The notes under the pieces were generated by a model. It worked only from the letters and a program-made list of their open reading frames with translations, was not told the DNA's origin and did no database searches. Position numbers and translations under genes: made by a program. Of a stretch of 64,000 bases of DNA, positions 45,268-55,300 are shown piece by piece (the stretch's first letter is position 1; each line of letters starts with the position of its first letter). The stretch comes from Nitrospira sp. (GTDB lineage Bacteria > Nitrospirota > Nitrospiria > Nitrospirales > Nitrospiraceae): contig JAJFBJ010000007.1 of NCBI GenBank assembly GCA_020697375.1, positions 38,857 to 102,856 on the forward strand. Direction: 5' to 3'.

Positions 45268-45440
45268 CAGGATGCTGAAACAGTCCGTCAGCCGCGTTCT
45301 CGCACCGTTCAGGCCCTCAACGTACCACCCATGGGAAAAGAGCCTGTCTCGGCAGGCTCGTGATGGGCGGGTAAGAACGTCACGCCTCGGTCCTTCACTC
45401 GCTGCGGCCTTGCTGGACGGCTTGTTTGAGCCTCCGGCGG
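45268..45440. repeat. palindromic repeat family A, copy 5
   Basis: About 170 bp. It runs from CAGGATGCTGAAACAGTCC to GGACGGCTTGTTTGAGCCTC and contains TTCTCGCACCG, CCCTCAACGTACCAC and CACTCGCTGCGGCCTTGCTG in the same order as copies 4 and 7. The outer arms have diverged more than in copy 7. It separates the GT2 gene on the minus strand from the next + strand gene. Confidence 0.7.
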
Positions 45441-45601
45441 GGAATCTTCTCCGGTTATGCCGCAGGATGCGGACCATCGGAGTTCTAGCACGTCCAAATA
45501 GTTTTAAGCATACTGAGAGAAGCGCTCAATCGGTAACACAGCCTGTCGGCTCAGTCAATTCAACCTGATGCTTTCCCGGTGCAGAGTCAACTTCGAGCTC
45601 C
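45441..45601. other. rest of the divergent intergenic region
   Basis: About 160 bp between repeat copy 5 and the next gene. It is A/T-richer than its surroundings (TAGTTTTAAGCATACT at about 45500). A -10-like CATACT is present without a convincing -35. Promoters for the flanking divergent genes should lie here or in the repeat, but none can be assigned with confidence. Confidence 0.3.
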
Positions 45602-46732
45602 ATGCCACCTCGGTTCTTCCGCCACGGTCAGTCAATCCAGCGCAACATTGTGAAGATCGTCATCGCCGCCTGGCATCTCAAAAACCTCACCGTCGGGATC
45701 GGCCGGTATGCGCGGGAATTGATCGAAGCCCTCGGACGCGTCGATCGCGTGAATCACTACCAGATTTTGCTTCCCCGCGCGGAGCATCCGTTCACGGCGC
45801 GCCCGAATATGCGCTATCGCGTGGTCCGGTTTCCGCTGTTCCGCCGGCGCTTCTGGGAGCAGGTGGCGCCGCTGCTGGCCGGCCCCCACGATCTGCTGCA
45901 CTTCCCCTATGATTCCTGCGTCGCATGGAAGCGCGGGAGGTTTGTCGCCACCATCCACGACATCAAACCGCTGCTGTTCCCGGAACTTCGCGCCGGCGCG
46001 GGCCTCAACGGTCGCATCGAACAGTGGCTGGTGGGGGATCGTTGGAAGACGATCGATCACGTCGTCACCATTTCCGAACATTCGCGGTGCGATCTTCTTG
46101 CGCACGTTCCACTTCTTCCTGACCAGGTGACCGTCACGCCGCTCGGTCTCGATGCCGATCGGTTCCGGCCGGCTGGGCATCGCAAGGAAAACAGGCCTTA
46201 TGTGTTCTGCGTCGCCGGCTCCGATCCGACCAAAAACATCGGTCGTCTCGTCGAAGCATTCGCCAAGCTTCCCGAGACCATTCGCGACCGGTTCGACCTC
46301 CTGCTGGCCGGGGATGTCTGTAAACGCATGGATATTCGATCGGCCGTCGAGCGCCTGGGCATCGGCCGCCAGACCACATTCGCCGGAGTCGTATCCGACG
46401 CGGACTTGATCACCTATTACCAGCAGGCCACGGTCTTCGTGTTTCCCTCGCTGTACGAAGGGTTCGGCCTTCCTGTGTTGGAGGCGATGGGTTGCGGTTG
46501 TCCGGTGATCTGTTCGAATAGCTCCTCGTTGCCCGAGGTCGCCGGTGAGGCAGCCCTGCTGGTCGATCCGCATGATGCCGGACAATTTGCTGCCGAACTT
46601 TTGCGGGTCCTGCAGTCCCCCGCGTTGCAGAGTGATCTGCGGGCCAGGGGATTGGCGCGGGCACGCGAGTTCTCCTGGGACCGTACTGCCTTGGAGACCA
46701 TGGCGGTCTATGACCGAGTAGCCGGCCGATAG
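45602..46732 (+). CDS. glycosyltransferase family 4 protein
   Basis: GT-B enzyme of 376 residues: [81 protein letters not shown] and [42 protein letters not shown]. This set is typical of mannosyl/rhamnosyltransferases in O-antigen clusters. ATG 45602 is listed, but homologues often start near MKIVIA, which would be GTG 45650; neither has a strong ribosome site. It is close in design to the gene at 39670. Confidence 0.86.
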   Translation: MPPRFFRHGQSIQRNIVKIVIAAWHLKNLTVGIGRYARELIEALGRVDRVNHYQILLPRAEHPFTARPNMRYRVVRFPLFRRRFWEQVAPLLAGPHDLLHFPYDSCVAWKRGRFVATIHDIKPLLFPELRAGAGLNGRIEQWLVGDRWKTIDHVVTISEHSRCDLLAHVPLLPDQVTVTPLGLDADRFRPAGHRKENRPYVFCVAGSDPTKNIGRLVEAFAKLPETIRDRFDLLLAGDVCKRMDIRSAVERLGIGRQTTFAGVVSDADLITYYQQATVFVFPSLYEGFGLPVLEAMGCGCPVICSNSSSLPEVAGEAALLVDPHDAGQFAAELLRVLQSPALQSDLRARGLARAREFSWDRTALETMAVYDRVAGR

Positions 46733-46852
46733 ATGACCGGCCATGTCGCAGGGCCTGCTTTTGATGGGCGGCCGGCGACAAGCCTGTTGCTCGATAGACT
46801 GGGATTCCGCTGCCAAACGTCCATCCTATAATCGTTCCTCTCAGAGCAAGAT

Positions 46853-48052
46853 ATGGCTGACGAAACCTGTGATTTTTTGATTGCCGGAGCCGGGGTGATC
46901 GGTGTCGCCATCGCGAGGGAACTCCGGCGGCGGCATGGCGGCAGGGTGGTGGTTCTGGAAAAAGAATCCGCCGCAGGTCGGCATGCGAGCGGTCGCAACA
47001 GCGGCGTGCTGCATGCGGGGGTCTATTACAAGGCCGGAACTCTCAAGGCCAAGTTATGTGTGGAAGGGAATCTGCGGATGCGGGCCTATTGCCGGGAGAA
47101 GGCCATCCCGCTCAACGACCATGGCAAAGTGATTGTGGCAAGGACGGAGGCGGAGTTGCCGGCGTTGCGCGAATTGCATGCGCGTTCACAGGCCAACGGG
47201 GTACTGGTCAGTTTGCTCGATCAGCAGGCCTTGAAGGAGGCGGAACCCTGCGCCAGGACGGTGCAGCAGGCCCTGTATGTGAAGGACACGGCGGTGGTGA
47301 ATCCCCGGCGCGTGATGGCTGCGATGGTGGCGGATGCCGAGCGCGAGGGGGTACAGTTCCGGTTCGGCTGCGCATGGCAAGGACGCGAAGGAGACGCGGC
47401 GGCGCGCACCACTCGAGGCCCTATCGCTTACGGACATTTTGTGAACTGCGGCGGGCTCTTTGCCGATCGGATCGCGCATGCTCATGGCGTGGGTCTGTGC
47501 TTCCGGATTTTGCCTTTTCGGGGACAGTTTTTCCGGCTGCGCCCCGAATCCAAACTACAGGTCCGCGGTAACATTTATCCGGTGCCGGATCTGCGGAATC
47601 CGTTTCTAGGGGTTCATTTTACGAGGAGGCCGGAAGGTGACGTCACGATCGGACCCTCGGCTCTCCCGTTACTGGGGCGTGAGCAATACCGGGGTATGGC
47701 GGGTGCGACATTCGGGGATAGTCTGGCCATGCTGATCTATTTGACGCGGCTTTTCGGTCGCAACCCGGACCATTTTCGTTCGATCGCCTGGACGGAAATG
47801 GTCAAACTCACGCGAAGGGGGTTTTTTCGCGAGGCGGAGAGTTTGGCCGTGGGATTCGAGAAGGCGGATCTGCTGCCGGGACAACAGCCCGGCATCCGGG
47901 CGCAGTTGATCGATACGAGAACGGCCGATCTCTTGAGTGATTTTGTCATTGAGCCGGGACCACGCTCCACCCACTTATTGAATGCCGTTTCGCCCGCCTT
48001 CACCTCGTCTCTCCCGTTCGCGGAGCATGTCGTGGACAGGATAGCGGTCTGA
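46853..48052 (+). CDS. lhgO: FAD-dependent oxidoreductase, L-2-hydroxyglutarate oxidase type
   Basis: The 399-residue protein has an N-terminal FAD-binding motif FLIAGAGVIGVAIARELRRR, VVVLEKESAAGRHASGRNSGVLHAG, PLNDHGKVIVA, VVNPRRVMAAM and NCGGLFADRIAH. This is the LhgO pattern: oxidation of L-2-hydroxyglutarate to 2-oxoglutarate with electron transfer to the membrane quinone pool. C-terminal residues (FVIEPGPRSTHLLNAVSPAFTSSLPFAEHV) are also conserved in the family. It stands alone between glycosyltransferase genes and rmlA, and a link to surface polysaccharide is not evident. A related FAD oxidase of another hydroxy acid is possible. Confidence 0.85.
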   Translation: MADETCDFLIAGAGVIGVAIARELRRRHGGRVVVLEKESAAGRHASGRNSGVLHAGVYYKAGTLKAKLCVEGNLRMRAYCREKAIPLNDHGKVIVARTEAELPALRELHARSQANGVLVSLLDQQALKEAEPCARTVQQALYVKDTAVVNPRRVMAAMVADAEREGVQFRFGCAWQGREGDAAARTTRGPIAYGHFVNCGGLFADRIAHAHGVGLCFRILPFRGQFFRLRPESKLQVRGNIYPVPDLRNPFLGVHFTRRPEGDVTIGPSALPLLGREQYRGMAGATFGDSLAMLIYLTRLFGRNPDHFRSIAWTEMVKLTRRGFFREAESLAVGFEKADLLPGQQPGIRAQLIDTRTADLLSDFVIEPGPRSTHLLNAVSPAFTSSLPFAEHVVDRIAV

Positions 48053-48294
48053 TAGCGGATCAATGTCTTCTGCGGCAGAGACGCCACGACATTTTAAAAC
48101 TGAGCGGAGGCATGATCGAATTTTCTGGTCACAGGCATGGACGAAACGCTAAGATCCCGATCGTCGATGGTCTGACAGAAGTACCACTTTCCAGCCTATC
48201 GTCATGACCGGCGGGGATCTATGGAGATGCCCCGTCACCTGTTATACGAGGACGATTTTTCGACCCAGCCGTACTGTGAGTTTGGGGGTGATGA

Positions 48295-49029
48295 ATGAAG
48301 GGTGTCGTGCTCGCCGGAGGTCTCGGGTCCCGCTTACTGCCGCTGACCAAAGTGACGAATAAGCATCTCCTGCCGGTGTATGACAAGCCGATGATTTACT
48401 ATCCCATACAGACGCTGGTGAACGCCGGTATCAACGAGATCATGCTGGTGACCGGCGGCAACAGCGCCGGGGATTTTTTGAGATTACTAGGGAACGGTCG
48501 GGATTTCGGACTGAAGCATCTCAGCTATACCTACCAGCAGGGAGAGGGAGGCATTGCCGATGCCTTACGGTTGGCGGAACATTTCGCGGACCAGGGACCG
48601 ATTTGCGTGGTGCTGGGAGACAATTTGATTCAAGGCAATATCGCCCAAGCGGCCGAGGCCTTCCGCGCGCAGAAAACCGGCGCCAAGATTCTTTTGAAGG
48701 AAGTGAAGGATCCACAGCGGTTCGGCGTGCCGCAGCTCGACGGTGAACGGGTGCTCAGCATTGAAGAGAAACCGGCCCAGCCCCGATCGTCCTATGCTGT
48801 GACCGGCATTTATTTTTACGATGAGCGCGTGTTCGACATCACCAGAACTCTCCGGCCGTCCGGCCGCGGCGAGCTGGAAATTACGGACGTCAACAATGCC
48901 TATATTGCATCCGGAGAGTTGACGTGGAATCTGCTCGATGGCTGGTGGACGGATGCGGGGACGATCGAATCGCTGCTTGCGGCCAACCAGCTGGTCGCCC
49001 GGACCGGGGCGAACAGGATGGAGTTCTAG
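48295..49029 (+). CDS. rmlA: glucose-1-phosphate thymidylyltransferase, short form
   Basis: Makes dTDP-glucose from glucose-1-phosphate and dTTP, the first step to dTDP-rhamnose. The 244-residue protein shows MKGVVLAGGLGSRLLPLTKVTNKHLLPVYDKPMIYYP, VLGDNL, EEKP, VTGIYFYD and RGELEITDVNNAYI. At 244 residues it belongs to the short RmlA group rather than the 290-residue enterobacterial form. GGGGGTGA precedes the ATG. The 242 bp upstream show no clear promoter. rmlB follows immediately after the stop. Confidence 0.93.
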   Translation: MKGVVLAGGLGSRLLPLTKVTNKHLLPVYDKPMIYYPIQTLVNAGINEIMLVTGGNSAGDFLRLLGNGRDFGLKHLSYTYQQGEGGIADALRLAEHFADQGPICVVLGDNLIQGNIAQAAEAFRAQKTGAKILLKEVKDPQRFGVPQLDGERVLSIEEKPAQPRSSYAVTGIYFYDERVFDITRTLRPSGRGELEITDVNNAYIASGELTWNLLDGWWTDAGTIESLLAANQLVARTGANRMEF

Positions 49030-50058
49030 ATGCGTCTTCTCGTGACAGGCGGCGCCGGGTTTATCGGTTCGCATCTGGTGCGTCGACTGATCGAGGGCGG
49101 CCGCCATTCGGTCGTCAACCTCGACGCGCTGAAATATTCCGGCAACCTTGAGAATTTGACGGATCTGGCCGGCCATCCGCAGTACAACTTCGTGCAGGGG
49201 GATATCTGCGATCAGAAGATGGTGCACGCGATTCTTAAGGAACATCGGATCGAAGGCATCATCAATTGCGCCGCGGAAACCCATGTCGATCGATCGATTC
49301 TCGATCCCGGAGCCTTCGCCCGCACGGACGTGGTGGGCACGGGCCTGCTGCTGGAGGAGGCCCGCCAGGCGGGTGTCCAGCGCTTCCTGCAGGTCAGCAC
49401 GGACGAAGTGTACGGAAGTGTCGAGCAGGGCAGTTCCAAGGAAGAAGACCGGCTTGAGCCGCGGAGCCCCTATTCAGCGAGCAAGGCCGGGGGGGATCTG
49501 CTGGTGCTGAGCTATTGGACGACCTACCGGTTCCCGGTCCTGATCACGCGCGGCAGCAATACGTATGGGCCGAACCAATATCCCGAGAAATTCATTCCGC
49601 TGTTTGCGACGAATGCGATCGATGGAGAGCCGCTTCCCCTTTATGGCGACGGCAGGAACTGCCGGGATTGGCTGTCGGTCCATGATCATGCGGCAGGCAT
49701 CGAGCATGTGTTCGATCAAGGCCGACCGGGGACCCTGTACAACGTCGGCGGCGGGAATGAGCGCGAGAACCTGACCGTGGCCGAACAGATCGTGGCGGCG
49801 CTGGGCCGATCTCGCTCGCTCATCCGTTTTGTGCAGGACCGTCCCGGGCACGACCGCCGGTACTCCATCGATTGCAGCCGGCTGCGCGCATTGGGATGGT
49901 CGCCCCGCGTGCCGTTCGAAGAAGGATTGAAGGAGACGGTCGAATGGTATCGCACGCATGAAAGCTGGTGGCGGAGCATCAAATCAGGAGAGTTCAAAGA
50001 ATATTATCAACAGCAGTATGCGCAGCGATTGCAGAAAGGCACGGCTTGCGGATCGTAA
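49030..50058 (+). CDS. rmlB: dTDP-glucose 4,6-dehydratase
   Basis: The 342-residue SDR enzyme has MRLLVTGGAGFIGSHLVRRL, NCAAETHVDRSI, VSTDEVYGS, the catalytic YSASKAGGDLL, TRGSNTYGPNQYPEKFIPLF and YNVGGGNERENL. It converts dTDP-glucose to the 4-keto-6-deoxy sugar with bound NAD. It starts right at the end of rmlA (stop followed by ATG). Its C-terminus overlaps the proposed rmlD start by 13 bp. Confidence 0.96.
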   Translation: MRLLVTGGAGFIGSHLVRRLIEGGRHSVVNLDALKYSGNLENLTDLAGHPQYNFVQGDICDQKMVHAILKEHRIEGIINCAAETHVDRSILDPGAFARTDVVGTGLLLEEARQAGVQRFLQVSTDEVYGSVEQGSSKEEDRLEPRSPYSASKAGGDLLVLSYWTTYRFPVLITRGSNTYGPNQYPEKFIPLFATNAIDGEPLPLYGDGRNCRDWLSVHDHAAGIEHVFDQGRPGTLYNVGGGNERENLTVAEQIVAALGRSRSLIRFVQDRPGHDRRYSIDCSRLRALGWSPRVPFEEGLKETVEWYRTHESWWRSIKSGEFKEYYQQQYAQRLQKGTACGS

Positions 50059-50897
50059 TCACAGGCGCACAGGGACAGTTGGGAGCGGCCCTTCGGCAGA
50101 GGTTGCAAGGACACCAGGTGACGGCGCTCGATCTGCCCGGATTCGACTTGACCGATCCAGACTGCGCGCGCGCGATCGTCGCTGCGGCGCCTGACGCGGT
50201 GATTCACGCGGGAGCTCACACGGACGTGGACGGCGCGGAACGCAATCCGGATCAGGCCATGGCGGTGAATGCCGATGGAACCGAGCGGGTGGCCAGTGCG
50301 GCCGCCCAAGCAGGCGCCAAGTTGATTTATATTTCCACCGACTATGTGTTCGACGGCCGGGGAACTCGCCCCTATGTCGAAACCGACGCGACGAATCCCA
50401 TCAACGCGTACGGCTTGTCGAAACGCGCGGGGGAGCAGCGCGCGCTGGCCTGCTGCGACAATACGCTGGTGGTGCGCACCGCCTGGCTCTATGGCCTGCA
50501 GGGTAAGAATTTCGTCACGACGATCCTGCGACTGGCGGGTGAACGGCCCAGCCTGAAAGTCGTGGCCGATCAGTGCGGTTGTCCCACCTATGCCGAAGAC
50601 CTGGCCGGCATGATCGGAAACCTTGTGGCGCAGCCGGCGCAGGGAATACTGCATGTGACGAACGAGGGGCATTGTACGTGGCATGAGTTCGCCTCGGAAA
50701 TCGTCCGGTTATCGGGGCACGGGGTTCCGGTGGAGCCCATTACGGCGGCGGAGATGCCCAGGCCGGCGGCACGACCGGCTTATTCCGTTCTGTCGTTGGA
50801 CCGGCTTCATCATCTCGGGTTCAGCATGCCTTCCTGGCAAGATGGCTTGCAGCGGTTCGTGAAAGCCTTATCCGCGGCGGCCTCGACGGTTGGATGA
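50046..50897 (+). CDS. rmlD: dTDP-4-dehydrorhamnose reductase
   Basis: Last step of dTDP-L-rhamnose synthesis. The 283-residue protein begins RIVITGAQGQLGAALRQRL, with VIHAGAHTDVDGAERNP, YISTDYVFDG, the active site YGLSKRAGEQ and VVRTAWLYG. The start is probably TTG 50046, inside rmlB, preceded by AAAGG; the longer frame from 49968 lies within rmlB and lacks similarity. The epimerase RmlC, needed between RmlB and RmlD, is not found in the window. The 275-bp gap that follows shows nothing recognisable apart from a promoter-like pair described among the rejected items. Confidence 0.93.
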   Translation: MRIVITGAQGQLGAALRQRLQGHQVTALDLPGFDLTDPDCARAIVAAAPDAVIHAGAHTDVDGAERNPDQAMAVNADGTERVASAAAQAGAKLIYISTDYVFDGRGTRPYVETDATNPINAYGLSKRAGEQRALACCDNTLVVRTAWLYGLQGKNFVTTILRLAGERPSLKVVADQCGCPTYAEDLAGMIGNLVAQPAQGILHVTNEGHCTWHEFASEIVRLSGHGVPVEPITAAEMPRPAARPAYSVLSLDRLHHLGFSMPSWQDGLQRFVKALSAAASTVG

Positions 50898-51172
50898 TCA
50901 GAAGCCCTATCGCGTCCCTTCCTCAAGAACTCTCCCACAGCTGAGCCCGTTGGTTCATCCCGCCCATGCGGCGGTTTCCTCTCCAGAGACAATCTCTTGA
51001 TCCCATAGGCTGACGAAGGAGCGTTCGAGAGAGGCGTTTCTTGTGCAACCAGCATGATTTCTCTATACTGCGATCCCGCAAAGTCCTTGTTTGTCCGAGC
51101 CGATCTATCCATCAAGGGATTGATTGAATGTATCTGAGCCCGTCATGTGTTTGATAAAAAACGAGGGAACGA

Positions 51173-51577
51173 TTAACTCGCGAGCGATTGCTGCCCGCAC
51201 CGACCGATGAACGGCTTGGCCCTGTCGATGAAATAATTTCCATCCGGATGGCGGGTACGAGACTCCAGGAAGACCGACTTCGGCGGAAGTTCCGTCAAGA
51301 CGAATTCCGCCAGCGGGGAGCGCAAGAAGGAGAAGAATCCCGATGATTGCGAACGGCTGATCAACAGAGAGCTGCGGTTTTCTACGGTGGTGAGGCGGAA
51401 GGATTCCGGGCCGTTGTCCGAGGATTCCTCCAGTCGAAGCATCAGACAGCCGGCCATGGCCTGATGATGTCCTGGAGCCTGTGCTAAATATTCGAGCGGA
51501 CTCGCGCGGAATTCTTTGACGTTGACGGTACAGCTCGAGAGCAGCATGAGCGAAACAATCAGCAACGACGATTTCAT
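51173..51577 (-). CDS. putative small lipoprotein
   Basis: The 134-residue product begins MKSSLLIVSLMLLSSC, a clear lipoprotein signal with the acylated cysteine at position 16. The rest shows no recognised domain; it contains a beta-strand-like pattern, two further cysteines (in MAGCLMLRL and IGRCGQQ) and charged loops. It lies on the minus strand, alone between rmlD and a WaaL-like gene, and an upstream extension to 51625 is not needed. It might be an envelope structural or assembly factor, but the function is unknown. Confidence 0.65.
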   Translation of the reverse strand: MKSSLLIVSLMLLSSCTVNVKEFRASPLEYLAQAPGHHQAMAGCLMLRLEESSDNGPESFRLTTVENRSSLLISRSQSSGFFSFLRSPLAEFVLTELPPKSVFLESRTRHPDGNYFIDRAKPFIGRCGQQSLAS

Positions 51578-51639
51578 GGCGCGAGGATACCATCGGCCTT
51601 TTGATGGCTGCAACTGAGGTCCCATGCCTACACTCCTGA

Positions 51640-51703
51640 CAGGATGCGGAAAAAGTCAGCCGGCGGCGTTCCCGCATCGCTCACAGGCTCATCGGACGGC
51701 CAG
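51640..51703. repeat. half-copy of palindromic family A (copy 6)
   Basis: AGGATGCGGAAAAAGTCAGC followed by CGGCGTTCCCGCATCGCTCA corresponds to the opening arm and first core block of family A. No closing arm is present before the WaaL-like gene. An open frame passes through it, but this is not used as the gene start. Confidence 0.5.
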
Positions 51704-51760
51704 TGTACTTGTGCAGCGTGGACGCGTCACCTCACTCAACGGGAAGCAGCCACCGGTCCT

Positions 51761-53107
51761 ATGAATGTTTTGGCGTCGTCCCAAACGCTGTCCGATATGC
51801 CGGCCACCCGGAGTGGAGGACGGCGCGTTCCAGGCCAGGCATTCTTTTGGGCTTTCCAGAGTTACGTAGTCATCGCCGTCGCCGGCACGAGCTTTTTCCC
51901 GGCTCTGTTTCGTCTTCAGGAGCATGCGGTGATCATTCTGTTCCTGCTCGCCTTGGGCATGTGCTGGCTGGAAAAGGTGAATCCCTGGGTCAAAACTCCG
52001 CTTGACCTGCCGCTCGGTCTCTTCATCGCCTGGGTGCTGTGCACCATTCCTTTTGCAACCGATCCCTCGTACAGCCTGGCGGAATGGAAAAAATTCGTGG
52101 CCCAGGCCGGCGCATTTTATTGGGCTCTGCTCGTCCTGAATCGGCGCGGGCAGGCGGGGCTGCCGCGACAGATCTTGTGGGCGATTGTCGCAGGGGGATC
52201 GATGCTTGCCCTCTATGCGCTCGTTGATTTTTTCGATAGGGGAGGCACATGGAGAGACCGTCTCGTCCGGGCCCATGCCCTGGGTTCTGATTACAACTGG
52301 CTCAGCACTTACATGGTGATGACGATCCCGGTGATCGGAAGTCTGATCGCTCTGCATCGCATTCCTTGGATTCGTTTCGTACAGCTCCCGGCGCTTATGC
52401 TGACGGTCCTGGCGCAGATATTTTCCTATACCCGCGGCGGCTGGCTCGGCCATGCCGCCCAGGGCGCCGCCCTCGCGTTGATCATCGGGGGACGGCGCCT
52501 TGCCCTCGCCTTTATCGGCGTGGCGGCCATGGCCGCGGCGGGATTGCTGGTTGCCTCTCAGGTGGGCTTTCAAAAAGATACGGTGGATTCAAAAACCGTG
52601 GATACGAGGCTGGCGGTGTGGGCGATCGGGTTGCGGGAGGTGGCGGCCCATCCGGTGGCCGGGATCGGTTATGGAAACGATTCATTCATCAAGAAATTTC
52701 CCGAGTATTCGGTACAGGTCCAGTCCCAGCTTCCCGATCATGATCGGGTGATCCCGGCCATGCACAATACGTTTCTTATGGTTACGCTCGGAAGCGGCCT
52801 TCCCGCGATCATCTTCTTTGTCTGGACCTTCATGGCCCTGGTGCGGCGGCTGATTCCGTTTCCGCGGGCGCCGGACAGGACAGAGGCGGGGGCCTTTCTT
52901 GCGATCGGCATCGGGCTGGCGGTCATTGGATTCGCGGTGCGAAATCTTTTTGACTATATGTTCATGGGCAGCCTGGCGCATGTATTCTGGTTATTAGCGG
53001 CCGTCGGAGTCACCATGACCAGTTCCGATTGGCGGCGACTGGTGATCGGACAGGCGTCACCCGTGGCCGGCATGACAACCGCGCCCAGCCGGCCGGATGA
53101 GCCATAG
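51761..53107 (+). CDS. O-antigen ligase family protein (WaaL-like)
   Basis: The 448-residue membrane protein has about ten to twelve hydrophobic segments, beginning FFWAFQSYVVIAVAGTSFFPALF. The Wzy_C/WaaL domain is marked by SYTRGGWLGHAAQGAAL (conserved Arg), a periplasmic loop with RLAVWAIGLREVAAHPVAGIGYGND, and HNTFLMVTLGSGLPA (conserved His). WaaL joins O-antigen to lipid A-core in the periplasm; the related Wzy polymerase has the same fold, and sequence alone does not separate them. ATG 51761 is the first start after the repeat fragment. Its location amid core and O-antigen genes supports the ligase or polymerase role. Confidence 0.83.
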   Translation: MNVLASSQTLSDMPATRSGGRRVPGQAFFWAFQSYVVIAVAGTSFFPALFRLQEHAVIILFLLALGMCWLEKVNPWVKTPLDLPLGLFIAWVLCTIPFATDPSYSLAEWKKFVAQAGAFYWALLVLNRRGQAGLPRQILWAIVAGGSMLALYALVDFFDRGGTWRDRLVRAHALGSDYNWLSTYMVMTIPVIGSLIALHRIPWIRFVQLPALMLTVLAQIFSYTRGGWLGHAAQGAALALIIGGRRLALAFIGVAAMAAAGLLVASQVGFQKDTVDSKTVDTRLAVWAIGLREVAAHPVAGIGYGNDSFIKKFPEYSVQVQSQLPDHDRVIPAMHNTFLMVTLGSGLPAIIFFVWTFMALVRRLIPFPRAPDRTEAGAFLAIGIGLAVIGFAVRNLFDYMFMGSLAHVFWLLAAVGVTMTSSDWRRLVIGQASPVAGMTTAPSRPDEP

Positions 53108-53159
53108 CCCGGTGACTTGACAGAACCTCCCGGATTCATCAAAAGTGGATGCTCTTTAG

Positions 53160-54239
<1,080 letters not shown>

Positions 54240-54242
54240 TTC

Positions 54243-55190
54243 ATGAACAAGCAGTCCTCAATTTACATTGCCGGTCATCAGGGAATGGTGGGCTCGGCGA
54301 TCGTGCGGACGCTCCAGGCCCGCGGATATGACCATCTGATCGTGCGAACCAGCAAGGAGCTGGATTTGCGCGACAACGCCCGGGTGGCGGCATTTTTTGC
54401 GCAAGTCAAACCGGAGTATGTGTTTCTCGCCGCGGCCAAGGTGGGCGGCATTCTGGCGAACAGCACGTTTCCCGCAGATTTCATTTATGACAATCTGGCG
54501 ATTCAAACGAACATCATTCATCAGGCCTATGTCCAGGGGGTGAAGAAGCTGCTCCTGCTGGGTTCCTCCTGCATCTATCCGCGGGATTCGCCGCAGCCGA
54601 TGAAGGAAGAGTACCTGTTGACCGGTCCGCTCGAGCCGACCAATGAGTGGTATGCCGTGGCGAAAATTGCCGGCATCAAGATGTGCCAGGCGTATCGCCG
54701 GCAGTACGGTTGCGATTTTATCGCCGCGATGCCCACCAATCTGTATGGGCCGAACGATAGCTTCGACCTACAAAACTCCCACGTGCTGGCGGCGTTGGTC
54801 CGGCGTTTCCACGAAGCCAGTGAGAGCGGGATTGCTCCCACGCTCTGGGGTTCCGGGACACCGCGGCGAGAGTTTCTGCACGTGGACGACTGCGCCGAAG
54901 CCTGCCTGTTTCTCATGGACCGATACTCCGATGCGATGATCATGAACGTGGGCACGGGACAGGACCTCGCGATCGCCGAACTGGCGAAGCTGATCGCCGG
55001 CGTGATCGGATATCGGGGAGAGATTCACTGGGATGGGACCAAGCCGGACGGCATGCCGAGGAAGTTAATGGATTCGGGCCGCATTGCCGCCCTGGGGTGG
55101 AAAGCGGCCATCCCATTGGAAGAGGGCTTGCGCCGAACCTATGGCTGGTACCGGCAACAGGTGGCTGCGTCCCAGGCCGGATCTGCCTGA
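54243..55190 (+). CDS. fcl: GDP-L-fucose synthase
   Basis: Epimerase-reductase that turns GDP-4-keto-6-deoxymannose into GDP-L-fucose with NADPH. The 315-residue protein shows IYIAGHQGMVGSAIVRTL, FLAAAKVGGILANSTFPADF, LLGSSCIYPRDSPQPMKEEYLL, the active site YAVAKIAGIKMCQAYRRQYG, TNLYGPND and RREFLHVDDCAEACLFLM. It is tightly coupled to gmd. The activated fucose would be a building block of the O-antigen or capsule. Confidence 0.97.
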   Translation: MNKQSSIYIAGHQGMVGSAIVRTLQARGYDHLIVRTSKELDLRDNARVAAFFAQVKPEYVFLAAAKVGGILANSTFPADFIYDNLAIQTNIIHQAYVQGVKKLLLLGSSCIYPRDSPQPMKEEYLLTGPLEPTNEWYAVAKIAGIKMCQAYRRQYGCDFIAAMPTNLYGPNDSFDLQNSHVLAALVRRFHEASESGIAPTLWGSGTPRREFLHVDDCAEACLFLMDRYSDAMIMNVGTGQDLAIAELAKLIAGVIGYRGEIHWDGTKPDGMPRKLMDSGRIAALGWKAAIPLEEGLRRTYGWYRQQVAASQAGSA

Positions 55191-55300
55191 CCGGCGGCGG
55201 CCTTGACCGTCGTTCATTTCCTCCTCTCCGAAGAATTCGAGCGATCCCTAGTACAATCGGACAGGTCCCTCATCATCATGGATCAAGAAAACATGTCGTC

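Noticed and set aside
51041..51069. Promoter-like TTGTGC-17-TATACT on the + strand
   Set aside because: The -35 is poor (3 of 6) and the next + strand gene is about 700 bp away, beyond an opposing gene; too weak to list as a promoter.
53117..53122. TTGACA upstream of gmd as a promoter
   Set aside because: No -10-like hexamer at 16-18 bp spacing.
55252..55257. TACAAT 44 bp before asnB as a -10
   Set aside because: No acceptable -35 at 16-18 bp; the TTGACC at 55203 is too far away.
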